A stretch of DNA of 64,000 nt from Dermanyssus gallinae (GCA_003439945.1 QVRM01005405.1:67001-131000), one strand, 5' to 3'; positions 46,552 through 58,841 are shown, counted from the first letter of the stretch. Program-made: numbers and translations. Notes: generated by a model not told the origin, from the letters alone.

Positions 46552-48192
46552 TGAATGCTACCTACTCTCTAACTTTCTAAATTTCTCTCTTGTCTCTACT
46601 ACTAATGCCACCCCTTTCTAGCTCCGGTCACTCCAGTGCAGTCTTCCTCGGTCGTCGCATAGAACGACGCCTACGAGAGAGATAGAGAGAAGCCTGGTAC
46701 GAGAGAGGTGACCGATCTACCAAGGCCTTGTGTGTTCGTGAGTCTGTCGACCTGTGCACGTTTAGAGTGCGTCGCGTGGCGCAGCTCGAGGTGTCGAGGA
46801 TCCCGTGCCGAGGATTCGGGACAGCGGTTGGTCATCGTCTGATTGGTTGAAAGTCGACAGAGTCACTTACTCGAAGATAACCGACCAATCAAACTATTTG
46901 CTTGAATGTACAAACTGACGATGTCAAGTTGCTAGCCGAAGCCCAACCGTAGTTAACTTCGAAGTCAATGCGAATTCGGGGTTGCAACTACAACAACAAC
47001 AGTAACATCGGACTAACATGATGGTTAACACAATAACAACCAACACTGTCTCTGTCTAACACGACGTGCAACGTCAATCGGTTAGGTCATTTACATCCGC
47101 TATGTCACCATCATGTCATGGCGTAATGAGAAAGCAAAGTAAATCGTGGATTCGCCTTTAGTGTGGCACTGTAGCACGTCGGATCATAGCGTCGAGGAAT
47201 ATTCGCCAGGCACACACAACTCAATCAGTACTGCCGCTGGACGTACGCATTAGTCGTAGGAAATAACAACAGCATAGATACAACGATAAAAGAAAACACT
47301 TTAACCTAGACTTTGCAGTGGACAGAAAAAAAAATCATATACTATTGCTGGCCGAGCCGACCGAGTTCTAGACTTAGTTGGCCAGACTCGATAACAGCGA
47401 ATAGTTCGTCACCTGTTATTCTGTGATTGATGGGCAAACGCGAATTAAATGAACATTTTGCAACAACCAACTACTACTAACTAACCTCCACTGGCTATCC
47501 GAGAAAAAGCAAGAAAGTGAAAATGAGAGAAAGATAATGATGATGATGAAGATGATGAAGAAGATCAAACCTATATAGAGAGGTATAGTGCGAGAGAGAG
47601 GCGAGACGAAGCTAAACGTCGAAATTTGAGCTTCGGCTTTCGGAGCTTCATGTGAAGTCACCGATTTGAGCGTAATTATTGCGATTTTGGTGTAGCCGAT
47701 ACTCGTCGTCACCATTACGAAGGCCGCCGCAGTCTTCATCTCAAGCAGGCGTTGAACGCCTCGAAGGTGCTGGCTCATGTAACTGGCGGGCTGACAGGCT
47801 TCATTTGAAACCGCACCAATGATGCGGCCCACAACCGCAGCGACAGCAACCACAACAACAATAACCACAGCAACGACGACAATAGCCACAGCAACGACAA
47901 CAATAACCACAGCAGAAAACAACAGTAGCAACATGAACAACAACAACAACAACAACATCATCATAATCATCATCATCGTCGTCGTCGAGAAGGGGCTACG
48001 CTGATGCATCAAAACAGCCCTTTCCTGAACTGGTTGCGATACCTCGTACACTCGTATCATCATTCTCTTTTCAGTGCTGTTTTAGCCTTTCTGACGTTTC
48101 TTTGTGTTCAATCGTCGCTCGCTGTTAAATAACGCCGCCAAGCCTACTCATTTCATCGGAACACTATGACGATGTGGTTCGAACCCGTCTGT

Positions 48193-48196
<4 letters not shown>
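46552..48196. other. mostly unique DNA, then CAA/CAT repeats
   Basis: Unique DNA up to about 47450 with no frame worth calling. GAT/GAA-rich DNA (47535-47560) and CAA/CAG/CAT units (47838-47990) follow. A palindromic GGTTCGAACC lies near 48176, with no box A partner found. Confidence 0.5.
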
Positions 48197-48234
<38 letters not shown>

Positions 48235-48307
48235 ATATATTTGTATGTACCTATATAGGTGTATCTATCGGAAGGTCGGCCCATATATATATATATATAT
48301 ATATATA
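48197..48307. repeat. two (AT)n arrays
   Basis: AT arrays at 48197-48228 and 48282-48307, about 50 bp apart. Confidence 0.93.
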
Positions 48308-48991
48308 ACCAGCCAACTTGACTCCTGTATGCCAAATCAAACCTGAAACAACCATATATGCATTCTAAATACCCACAAAACCAAATACGTTATTAATGAG
48401 TGTGTTATGCTGAAAATCCAAAACGTTCAAGTTCCCCCAGCTCACTGTAGAGCAGCTGTATGCGATCATCGGGTCACCAGCTGCTTCCCTAACAGCAGCA
48501 GCAGCAGCAAAAGTAACCACCGTGGCAGTAGAGAAGCGACCAGCAATATGACAAATTGTAGTAGACTAGCATCAATTCAACTCAGACCAGAAGCAACAGA
48601 CGTTCGTCAATTGCGATTGAAGGTTCACTTTCGTATCGACGCATTATATACTTGCGGCACGGGCGTCTCTTTTTTGAGAGTTGGGTGCATCACAGCCTAG
48701 TAATCTAGTAAGGATATATATTATATACTATATATGCATACATCGTCCGTAGATACATATATTATATACATACGAAGAAAAAACATGCATTCACATACAT
48801 ATACATGCATATAAGCATATCAAACACACAAAAAAAACAGGAAACAGACACAGTATCGGCAACACAAGGCCTGGCAGCGGCGGCCTAGAGATGTGGAATG
48901 AAGAACGAAGCCTCTCATTTAACAATTATTACACACATGTCAACGCTAATAACATGTTTGCGCTGCTTGATCTGGTTGCATCAACCCTGCC

Positions 48992-48994
<3 letters not shown>

Positions 48995-49035
<41 letters not shown>
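48995..49035. repeat. (TA)20 microsatellite
   Basis: Uninterrupted TA array. Two more follow within 350 bp (49255-49285 and 49346-49384). Confidence 0.95.
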
Positions 49036-49038
<3 letters not shown>

Positions 49039-49248
49039 GCAGATAAGTTAGATAGATAGACAGGTACATGGCGGATGGATAGAATCAACACGAGATATGA
49101 GGCAGGCCGATATCCGTCATCAAGATAGGGTGGTGCACGTAACGCAACGTGGCGTTTACGTATCCAAATTTGCCCGCCGATCCGCTGTCGATGTAGACCG
49201 CTGGCGGTTGACTTCGGTTTATCTGACAAGGGGGGCATATTCTCTCTC

Positions 49249-49254
<6 letters not shown>

Positions 49255-49288
<34 letters not shown>

Positions 49289-49340
49289 GCGAGCACTGCA
49301 GAGTGTGCAAACGTATTGTAATTGATTAATAAATCATCAC

Positions 49341-49384
<44 letters not shown>
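49255..49384. repeat. two (AT)n arrays
   Basis: AT arrays at about 49255-49285 and 49346-49384, separated by about 60 nt of unique DNA. With the arrays at 48.2-49.0 kb, these give five TA/AT arrays of 26 nt or more in about 1.2 kb. Confidence 0.95.
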
Positions 49385-49386
<2 letters not shown>

Positions 49387-49750
49387 CGTCCTTTCTCTCT
49401 CTCGCCTTGTATGTTCTTCTTTGTTTTTTTCTGCTTGTTTATTTTTCTTGGCTTCTTGCTCTCCCTTAACCGTGTCGTTTAGGCTTATGCTTCTAGTCGT
49501 CGTCATAATCGGCGTAGTTAGAGAAGCAGAACAAGTAAGAGGAAGAGTTTTCTGTCCGGCTGTCTGATGTGATAGTAGTTAGTTTGTTAACTAGGTAGCC
49601 TGCTCGTTAACTAGCGCGCCGCTGCATAGCGTCGTCGGCCTCAATCAACATCGCGACGACACCCGGGCAGAGATTCGGCGTCTGGCCAATCGTTGGCCAA
49701 CCGATTGACACGGTAAGGGCAGTCGTTGCAGCTGTAGCAGACATGAAAAC

Positions 49751-49867
49751 TGCCGGCGAGCAATCGAATCGAACGCCACCATTTGTTCGACGCGGTGGCG
49801 AGGAATCGAACCGAAGCCTTTTCTTCGGCGCAGTGGCTAGAAAATCAAACCGAAGCCCCTTCTTCGG
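49751..49867. repeat. 39-bp imperfect tandem repeat, 3 copies
   Basis: Units at about 49751-49790, 49791-49828 and 49829-49867 share CAATCGAA or ATCAAACCGAAGCC-like cores and TTCTTCGGCG. On the minus strand all three stay in one frame (49607-49897) and encode 13-residue units with LRFD or VRFD, such as PKKGLRFDF and PKKRLRFDS. The preserved frame is notable, although a 39-nt period keeps any frame. Confidence 0.75.
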
Positions 49868-51760
49868 CTGGTGACGGCCAACAACGACCACCATCACGCC
49901 ATCGTTCTAGTTAAATATGATCGAGGTGCGCGAAATCAGAGACTAGACAATGTTGCGCGGATGCATAGGCGGTGTCGATCAATGTCGTCCTTGTTGCTGA
50001 CAACACCACTGTTACTCTTTTAACCCACTCGAGTGGTCTTAAAAAGCCCCTCACGCATTGATTGACCCCCGCCTTCCGTCTTCCGTCAATGCTAGCGTCA
50101 TTAGGGCCGCGGAAGGGTGCTGCTCTTATTGTTGTTGTTGTTGTCGTTGTTGGCCGTTGTTGTACCTGTCATTGCGGTTGTTGCTAGCTGCTGTTTCTGT
50201 CGTTGTCGTTGCTGTTAATGTTGTTGTTGCTGCTGTTGTTGTTGTTGTTGTTGTTGTTGCTCGCTGCTGTTTCTGTCGTTGTTGTTGTCGTTGTTGTTGC
50301 TGCGGCGGCGGCAGTAGCTGCTATCCTTCACGAAGATGGAGACGATCCGACACCGCTCGAGACAGAGAGTGGCCAGAGCTGTAATTACCCTGTCCGCCCG
50401 TCGGGCAGGGTCCGTGTGGCGCGGGCTGGTGTTCCTAGCCTAGTTGCTGCCGCCGCAGTCGTTGGTATTCATCACTCTCTCTCTCTCTCGGTAGTCAACA
50501 GTCGGAGAGAAGAAATCATGGATGGATGTCGTAGACAAGAAATATCTACTCGAACACAGTCACCACCAGGCCAGCCGAACTGGGTTCGACGGCGATCATC
50601 AGACAATGGTGATGATGGTGGTGGTGATGATGATGATGATGACGACGACGACGATGATAGTCAGATGATGCCGAATCATTTCATATTGAACAGTATATTT
50701 ATACGAAGGAGAGCAAGCAAGAAATGGGCGAAAGAGAGAGAAAGCGGGAGGGAGAATTTACGTTAGATCCAGAGACGTATGCAGAGCCGGCGCAAGTGAG
50801 CAGGGCAGGATGGATGGGACGGACCGAGGGAGGGGGAGAAATCTCATAGTGGGCATACAGCATGCGATTTCGAAATGGCTCAACGATTCAGCTGAACGAA
50901 TCGACAAGTAGACATTACATAAAGATTCAGAGACATACACACACATGTAGATACGAACGAAGACCGATACGGCGAGTGAGGAGAACTCGCGGGGCGTGAA
51001 GCTGACGCAGCAGCAAATGAGCAGTGGGGAGGGGGAATAGCATTTTATAGATGCTAACTTGATCGCGGTAGTAGGTAGTAGGTAGTAGAAGTAGTAGTAG
51101 TAGTAGTAGTAATGATGACGATGGCCCGCCAAATCACCAGCCGGCTGGGGGTTGCCGTCTTGAGCGAGAGAATCAAATTGTTGAATCAAGCCGAGAGCGC
51201 ACCCCCAAGCCGGGCGGATCACTGCCACAGTCATTATTACTACGACGACTAACTAACGAACAGCAAGTACTAGTAGTACATCGTGGTCGCTTATCTGCAC
51301 GTTACGCCATACGTGTCCGACCTTCAAGATTCGTCTAAATCATTTTCGATTCTTCAACCTGTACCTGTACGTCGTCGTATTCCTCCTGCTCTCCCACTTC
51401 GATTTACCCCACATCGTACAGATGATTATTCTCTGAGGCTGAGAAAAGCCAGACAGCCGCATCAGAGACATTGAGAGAGAGCGACAGAGAGAGAAAGAGA
51501 ACGAGGGTCAAAGTTAATCGTGTTCTCTCACTATCGTGTTGCGTTTTCTATCTGTCGATTCGACTTGATGTTGTTGGCCGAAGGTTGTTGAAATTCACCA
51601 CTTGGCGGCGAAAAACTGCCATGAAACAGACCAGTAATAGCAGCAACAACAACAGCAGCAGCAGAAACAGCACAAGCAGCAGAAACTGATCATAGACTAA
51701 ACTTGTATCAAAATGCAGAGTTCACTAGCCATGCGAACTAGCGGTGAACGATATCCATCT
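49868..51760. other. TTG/GTC and other repeats, no gene seen
   Basis: TTG units (50125-50310), GAT/GAC run (50610-50655), AGT run (51085-51112) and CAG/CAA units (51635-51685). Val-, Leu- and Ala-rich frames come from the TTG block. Confidence 0.6.
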
Positions 51761-52070
51761 ACCTATGCGGTATATATCTGCGGGTAGGGCTTCTGGAGCC
51801 TCGCCGACACCGCCGTCGCTGTGGAACGTCCGTCGAGCGCCATGGTCTCGCGTTGACACTCAGATCTGCAGTTCTGCAGATCACGGTCATCTACACCTGT
51901 GCCGATGCGGCGGCCGACACTGTGTTTACTGTTAACCACGGGCCTAACCGCGTGGTTTTCTGCAGTCCGGAATATCGCGCGCTGGTCTCCCGGTACCTGT
52001 TGCGCGGTCACGCCTCACTGGCCCCTTACAAGTATAGTAAGCACTTCGATACTTCAACCTATGCGGTATA
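51761..52070. repeat. 14-bp direct repeats flanking 282 bp
   Basis: ACCTATGCGGTATA occurs exactly at 51761-51774 and again at 52057-52070. The 282 bp between are GC-rich unique DNA without a tail and include a 20-nt perfect palindrome at 51863-51882. The layout fits a target-site duplication around an inserted piece, or a local duplication. Confidence 0.6.
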
Positions 52071-52092
52071 CCCAATCCCGATATATCGATAA
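51853..52092 (+). CDS. possible gene fragment, unknown
   Basis: An open frame without an ATG, in complex sequence, containing LQITVIYTCADAAADTVFTV and then FCSPEYRALVSRYLLRG, ending TAA at 52090-52092. A second complex frame, shifted by one base, opens at 52041 and runs to 52418. Together they could be one frameshifted remnant. No family recognised. The minus strand is also open over part of this stretch. Confidence 0.13.
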   Translation: MTLRSAVLQITVIYTCADAAADTVFTVNHGPNRVVFCSPEYRALVSRYLLRGHASLAPYKYSKHFDTSTYAVYPIPIYR

Positions 52093-52418
52093 CGGGCAGC
52101 GGTGTGGCACGACACGAATTGGGGCAACGGGGGTTGTCCGACGCTTGCGCGGGGGCCGACCATACACTGGCCTTTGATGACGGAATCTCCCCATTCTCTT
52201 CCTTAAAAAAAGATCACTCTGCCAACGCTGGTCCTGTTGGGCGAGAAGCAATGTATGTGATCAATCGTCATCGAATCAGCGCTATTCGGGACAGTTTGGC
52301 TTGGACAGCTTTTAATTCTCCTAGAGAAAACGAATCTAATCTATATAATCGCTTTGTAAGAAGAAGGACACAATCAGCAGTAAAACCTAAAACAATGCAC
52401 GCACGATACGAGGTGTAG
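52041..52418 (+). CDS. possible gene fragment, second frame
   Basis: A 125-codon open frame without an early ATG, overlapping the end of the previous frame by about 50 bp in another phase. It includes GADHTLAFDDGISPFSSLKK and YVINRHRISAIRDSLAW, and ends TAG near 52416. It is non-repetitive. An internal ATG near 52252 would give about 55 codons. Function unknown. Confidence 0.13.
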   Translation, partial: ALRYFNLCGIPNPDISITGSGVARHELGQRGLSDACAGADHTLAFDDGISPFSSLKKDHSANAGPVGREAMYVINRHRISAIRDSLAWTAFNSPRENESNLYNRFVRRRTQSAVKPKTMHARYEV

Positions 52419-53674
52419 GTTTAACCAGAGCAATACTGCTTCAACTGTAACTACGGGAAGCCTCACATCGGCAGCAACACACCGATGTGTTAACAACTTC
52501 TAAGGATGGCGAATTAACAGCAGTGCAATGACAGCATTGCAATATAAACAACACAAACAAAAATAATAGCAGCTGCTTCTGTAATGCAACAATTAGACAA
52601 TAATACGGCTTTACCCATAAAGCGAGACATATTCATTCAAACTGCAGAGACAACACAACAACAATCACAAGGCTAGCTCACAAAAACACAATCGTTGAGG
52701 TGACGATTACGAACAACACACCAGTCCAACCACAACGACACAAGCAACTTGTTTTCTTGTCTCCACCCCCCCCCCGCACGGCCAGTCGTTACGCGGTGTG
52801 GTGCTATATCATGCCGGCAATTAATTAGGGGAAATTTAAAAAAATCAAACACACTTTTCTAGAGTTTTTCTTCTCCCTATATAAAGCTTAGTTTTCTCAT
52901 TGTCCCGATTCTCTGTGTCTGTTCCTAGACGAGGCCGTTGCCGAAATTCGAATTGCCGAATCGGAAGGCGACTTATCGACAAATCGCGTCATCATCATCA
53001 TAACTTTTCCAACATCATTACCATCACAACAGCATGGTGACGTCTTTTCATCGTTCAGGTCATTTCCTTCAATCGGCGGCGTTGCAATTGGATTGAATCG
53101 TTTTCAGCGTTGCTTGAAGCTTTGAAGCTTTCGTTGCACCACCAAGATCAGCAGCGGCGGAGCAGCAGTGCAAATGACTCCGCCACTCGAGGTAACAGGC
53201 CCAGTAAGGCCACACACGGCCTGGGGGGAAGACTCCACCACAATCATTAGACAACAACAACGACAACAACAACAACAACAACAATAGTAGCGACGCTGTT
53301 GATGATGATGATGATGGCGACGACGAGAAGGAGCATGACAATGAATTAGTTGTCCCCTTTTGTCGTTTATCGCTCATTCGCTAATGAAGGCTTGGCTTTT
53401 CCGTAGGCTGAGTAAGTATCTGCGGCCGCTCGTGGTTGTCGTAGTAGTTGTTACTACTACATTGCTGTTGTTGTTGTGGCTTGTTATTGTTGGCTGCTGT
53501 ATTGTTGCTGTTATTGTTGTTGCTTGTCATTGTTGCTTTTGTTGTATTTGACGAGCTGCAGCATCTCTAACGTCAGTCGGTGGCCATTGCTTTTACTGTG
53601 TTGTTGTGGTCGTCGTTCTCTGTTGTTCTACGGCACCAAAGTGTACACATAAGCCGATATGCGCGTATCAATGC

Positions 53675-53705
<31 letters not shown>

Positions 53706-54160
53706 TGCATGTATGTATGTAGACACAGCATACAAGCGATAGCATGCGATGATGCTCGGCAAATGATGAGCAGTGAAACAGTGAACATTAATTAAATGGT
53801 TGGGTCGATTCGTTTAGATGAATCGCGATGAACGCGTGCGTAACCAACCGCCCGCCGCTAGCATCAGCAGTCACCACAGCAGACAGGGCCGCCTGAAGCC
53901 GAAGCCACATACCCCAGCCATGCCGATTGTATGCCGCTCGCACAGACATAGAGAGACACACACCGTCCGAAACAACGCACGACCGACGACCGACGCCCGA
54001 ACAGCCCACTGCCAACCAACCACCTCGACTCATACACTCTCTATTGTTGTTGTTGTCATTATTGCTGTTGCTAACATTGTTGTCGTAGTTGTTGTTGCTA
54101 CTTACGATTAAGAAAAGTCTCTGCTTAGGCGGAGGGTACGTTGGTGTCAGCGCAGCAAAT
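52419..54160. other. mixed DNA, no gene seen
   Basis: Unique AT-rich DNA (52430-52760), a C-run near 52766, CAA/GAC units (53250-53285), GAT run (53298-53320), TTG units (53463-53550 and 54040-54105) and a TA array at about 53675-53699. Confidence 0.5.
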
Positions 54161-55383
54161 ATATATATATTTTTTTTTTTTCTTTTTTCTTTTAATTACT
54201 GACTTTGCTAACCAAACAAGACTAAAGGCGCAAACATGGAATGAATGAAAATATTTGATTGTCCTTGTTATTATTGCTTGTTGTACAGAATTCGATGACT
54301 ATGGACACGATGCTAAGCTCACACCACTGCTAGAAAAACAGAGCGATCGTGAGGATGATGACAATAATGACTCAGCAGCAGTAGCAGCAACAACAACGGT
54401 ACGAACAGCCCACGGAGCGACTGCAGAAGCAACAACAAAAACGAGTCAACAACAGGTATTACAACACCAGCGATAAGCAGGCGAACTGAATTAGCCTAGA
54501 TTGATCTAAACATCTAAACGCGTCACACCTTCAACCTCAAAGCGCGAGGCATATGGATCATAGAGCAGTTGCATCGATGGCCGCGATGGGCGCATAAGTT
54601 ACTATGGGACCAGACTGGGTCTAAGGTAAGTGAGTGAGTGATGAGTCGTTGCGAGGATTGAATCACCTCCATCTCTCCGGCTCTCTCTCTCTCGGAAGCC
54701 GCCAGTCTCCAGTGTCCATCCCCTTTGTGCGCTGCGTCTGTTTTCTTTTTAATTTGTTTTTATTCTCGTAGCCGTTATCTTTTTCTTGAACTTTCGATCG
54801 GATTCTTTTACGTCAGATCAGGCCGATGTTCAGAACTGGCCGACTGATTGTCCTTCGAGCGTTCGCCTCGCCGGACAGCCTCGCGCAGCGTTGAAGCTGC
54901 TCCTGTTCGCGCAGTAGGTTCGAAGAGATCGGCCACTTTCCCTTTCTGTCTTATGTTTATTTTTTGTCTTTTTTCTTTTCTTCTTCTTCTTCTTTTCTTC
55001 TTCTTATTGTTAGTCCTTCCCCTGCAGCTCATCGATCTCTCCGAAGGTTCACTCTCGACGGTGGCTGTGTCCGACGTTTTGCGGTCGCCAACTTTGTACT
55101 ATCGGACGTCGGACCTACAACAGCAACAGCAATAACCTCAACACACAACAACAACCGATGTAGAAGATTCATTTCCTAATCAGTTCCCTCTTGGCCGCTG
55201 CTGCTGCTTCTATCTATACTGCTACAGCGTAGCGGCGGCGGCCTGCTCTTGGCCATGGCGCAACGAGCAAGCTTTATTTATTATGCGTTATGCTCTCGTA
55301 GAATTGTTCGCTTTTTCCGCTGGAGGTGCTTGCGAAGCCGTTGTTGTTGCCGGCCGGACTATCTGTAACCGCACATATGTATG

Positions 55384-55389
<6 letters not shown>
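54161..55389. other. mixed DNA, no gene seen
   Basis: TA and T-run (about 54160-54200), CAA/CAG units (54378-54465), CT tract (54680-54695) and TTC/TTCT-rich DNA (54960-55010). Frames are short. Confidence 0.5.

Positions 55390-55445
<56 letters not shown>
55390..55445. repeat. (AT)28 microsatellite
   Basis: Uninterrupted AT array of about 56 nt. Confidence 0.97.
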
Positions 55446-55446
<1 letters not shown>

Positions 55447-55855
55447 CCAGCATTTAGATCGACCAAGCAGCCTCTAGCAACACGCTCGGCAGTCCGGCAG
55501 CCCTTCCTTCCACCACGTTGTAGCCCGTAGGCTGCTTAAGCTAAACGAAGGCTCTCTCTCTCTCTCTCCTCGCCGACCAGCCCGTAATTCGTCGCCCCGA
55601 CCTTTACGACCTGTTAGCGGTGGCCGTGGCGCGGTGCCGCCCGTCGCCGACCGCGTCAGTGTGGGTGGCAGCGGCGGCGGCGGCGACGGCCATATGTGCT
55701 TCGTTCTCCTTTTTCCTCTGGATAACTCGCTGGATCGACCTCGTACAACAGCCACGACAACAACGACGACAACGAGAAAGAGTGTTGCTACTCCCTTATT
55801 ACGCGGAGAAGACACCACAAGCATGGCCAGGGTGGCACTACTGCACTGATGAGAA

Positions 55856-55891
55856 GGCTAGGCTAGGCTGGGCTGGGCTAGGCTAGGCTAG
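55856..55891. repeat. (GGCTA/GGCTG)n pentanucleotide repeat
   Basis: About seven 5-bp units, GGCTA or GGCTG, in tandem. Confidence 0.9.
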
Positions 55892-56086
55892 CCAGCAAGG
55901 CTACCCGACAAGATTGTCCCTGCTGGATTGATTGCTTTCTCGTTAGTGCAGTCTTTTAACCAACAGGTATACACGAGCGCCGTACACGAATCACACTAAC
56001 AGTCTCATATATATATATATATATTTTTACATACATACAATTGTATATAAATATAAATATGTATGCACATGGGATGCATACAATTG

Positions 56087-56091
<5 letters not shown>

Positions 56092-56134
<43 letters not shown>
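56092..56134. repeat. (AT)21 microsatellite
   Basis: AT array of 43 nt, preceded at about 56009-56025 by a shorter one and by ATGCATAC-type DNA. Confidence 0.95.
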
Positions 56135-56138
<4 letters not shown>

Positions 56139-56992
56139 AACAGCAACTGCCCTATTCTAAATGGAGCTTGGCGTAACAACAGCAGTGGCGACATCAGCCT
56201 GACTCTGGCAAACCCCTTTCCTTTATTGACGCTCTCTCTTTACTCTTGTTCTGTTTGTTCACCCGCCCTCTCTCCCCCACACTCTGTCCTATCGATCTCG
56301 AGTGGGGGGTAGTTGTGCCCATTCTAGTCTCTTTTCATCGACGATCATCCACAACACCGACGATCACAACAGCACCTTCTTCAGGCCCACAGTTCTACTA
56401 GTGTTGTCGTTGCTGCCAGTGCAGTTTTTGCCGATGCCGTTGTTGTTGTTGTTGTAGCAGCGACGCTTGCAACTACGAACGATGACAACAACAAGTACAA
56501 CAATAACAAATACAACAACAACAAGTACAACAGCAACAACGGGGGAAGGGGGTGGAGACAGAGCAGTAGCGAATGGCACCTGTCCTTCTTCTATCTGTAG
56601 TACTTCGACTGTTGTTGTCGGCAAGCTAAGAAGCCGCGTAAGGGAGGACATCAAGATCGTCAGCATCAACAACAACAACAACAACAACAGCATCCTCAAT
56701 CAACCAACCCCATCTCCCTGCTACCCCATCGGCCCTACCATTACAGCGACTATTGCTTACTACTGCGACGACGACAACGACGACGACGACGACTTATACA
56801 ACGACCAGCAACGAAGCTGTTGTAATCGAGGCTACCGATCTTGACCGCTCGCTGGAGACGTCGGAGAAAGAAAAAGAGACCCGTTGTTATGCGTGGGTGC
56901 AATAAAACGCACCTCTATCTATTATAGCCCCCAGCAGCAGCAGCAGCGGCAGCAGTAGCAGCAACGGCAGAAATAGCGCCAGAAGCAAATAA
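56135..56992. other. TTG/CAA pair and CAG-rich DNA
   Basis: A short TTG block (56440-56456) faces CAA units (56483-56540). A second CAA run lies at 56670-56690, ACG units at 56765-56790 and CAG/CAA units at 56935-56975. No gene recognised. Confidence 0.6.
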
Positions 56993-57266
56993 ACAGGCAA
57001 GCAAGTTTCAACCAATAGTAACCACCAAACAAACGCCGATTCCAACGACGACAACGAAAACCACCACCACCACCACCACCATTACGGCTACGCTAGAAGC
57101 GTATACGCAATGAAGGAGCCAGAGGCAGCGGCGGCAATTGCGGCAAAAGCTAGCATCTTAAACAAAGTTACCGTAAAGGGCCATGTACCTATCAACACAT
57201 ACATGGTGGATGTGCTGAGCTGCTCTCATGTCCCATTGGTTGCCATGTCATGTTCCTATAATGTAG
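56993..57266 (+). CDS. possible exon with His run, unknown
   Basis: An open frame after an in-frame TAA at 56990-56992 (an AACAG there could be an acceptor). It encodes an Asn/Asp-rich start, seven or eight His from a CAC run (about 57060-57083), then complex sequence. ATG at 57110 begins MKEPEAAAAIAAKASILNK. It reaches a canonical donor AG|GTATGT near 57266 just before the frame degrades into Tyr/Ile repeat from a (TA)n array. The donor and the change of character at it are the reasons for listing. No domain recognised. Confidence 0.17.
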
Positions 57267-57313
57267 GTATGTATGCAGCACGTACCTATGAATGTATACA
57301 TATGAATGTATAC

Positions 57314-57316
<3 letters not shown>

Positions 57317-57369
<53 letters not shown>
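57317..57369. repeat. (TA)26 microsatellite
   Basis: Uninterrupted TA array, followed by ATGTATGT-type repeats to about 57490. Confidence 0.96.
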
Positions 57370-57372
<3 letters not shown>

Positions 57373-57626
57373 CTTTATTTATATATGTCATGTATTAATT
57401 TATGCATGTACGATTGTATGCATTTATGTGGATATACATGCAAGTATGTATTTATGTATGTATGTACGTACAAACATAGGCATGTATGCACGCAGCATAG
57501 CAATATTGAGTTAGTTCTATGTGCACCTTCATGTCGCGATGCCTTTGCACGCCTTCGCATAATAGAACGTAGAAAGAACATACTGAACACAACGCTGATT
57601 CCGCGTGGCTCGTGGCAGCACCTCAA

Positions 57627-57859
57627 TGAGTAAAGTAACGGCGGTCATCCGAACCGAGAATCTCAGTACAACAACCGAGACACGACGTCAGCGCGTGTCG
57701 AGGTGGGCCAACTTCACCAATTTGAGGTACGATAGCATTTGTTCCACATTGTCACCGTTTTTCATTGAGGTTGTTTTTTGGGGATCTACTCTCGAGGCTA
57801 CCTGGGGAACCGTCGTTCAACACAGCGCACAGTGCAATACAGAGTACAGTGCAGTGTAA
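57627..57859 (+). CDS. possible ORF, unknown
   Basis: ATG at 57627 opens 77 codons of complex sequence to TAA. It begins MSKVTAVIRTENLSTTTET, with a Trp-containing middle (SRWANFTNL). GAG|GTACGA near 57727 is a possible donor. It lies 360 bp downstream of the candidate exon at 56993-57266 on the same strand, but no matching acceptor was found. Weak call. Confidence 0.1.
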
Positions 57860-58740
57860 GCTGGTGGCCTTTCGCTGAACATCATGTATGCTCCATTGAC
57901 TACCGTCAGCAACTCGCCGTGCTCTCCACAAACTCCACTTAGGTTTGACACGTATTTTGTAATACTCTAACTACAACATCTACGCGAGTCGTAACGCAAT
58001 CGAATGGAATAGACGAACATCGGTGAGTGTTTATGCGAACAGATCTTCGCCGTAAAAAGCGGCTAGCACAAAACAACGCGATTTTTGCTCTTCATCTATT
58101 CTTCATCGTGAATATAATTAGTTTTATTTGTAATTCTATTATTGTCATTACTATTATTATGAGCAGCGCCGCCTGAAATGCGGATTACATAACAATTCGT
58201 TTGGAAAGCACGAAGGTGGGTACCAGCGAAACGGCCCATGCAGATGCAAGCTGGGCATCTCCGTTTGATAAGAGAAGCAATCGTATTCGTTCTCAATTGA
58301 TGTATATATATAGATATTTATTTCATAGTCGATGCCTCTATTTCACGATACCTCGACGGGCAGCAACAATCGTCAGAGGGATTAAAGGTTGTCGACGCGC
58401 GCCACTTTACGTACGCCGATAGATAAAGCGTTTTCTCTGGCGTTTACCAACATACGGGTAGAAAGTTTAATGGAGTTTGCAGCGCAGTGCAGGCCCGCGT
58501 CCAGACGGATTATCCAGATGTACATCGAGAGATATATGTAAATATATAAATACTTGCATACATACATACCGCCGATGAACTTCTATTGTCGAATCGAGAT
58601 GGCTCAATACGAGAGCAGGCTAATTCGCATCGAGAGAGAGAGACGGGGGAGGGGGGGGGAAGATCCACAAAACAGCCGGAAGAGTCGTCGCCAGCAGGCT
58701 TACTTTATAAATGTTTGCTTGTATTTTTTTTACATATTGG
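57860..58740. other. unique sequence, nothing recognised
   Basis: Few repeats. Short frames exist on both strands, but none has an added coding signal. Confidence 0.5.
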
Positions 58741-58764
58741 AATCCAATCTGAAATACCCGTTTC

Positions 58765-58796
<32 letters not shown>

Positions 58797-58841
58797 TCAC
58801 AACCGAGCAAGTGATTTAAAGAAACGGGTATTTCAGATTGG

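Noticed and set aside
48176..48186. isolated GGTTCGAACCC box B-like motif
   Set aside because: The core is palindromic and no box A lies at a suitable distance on either strand.
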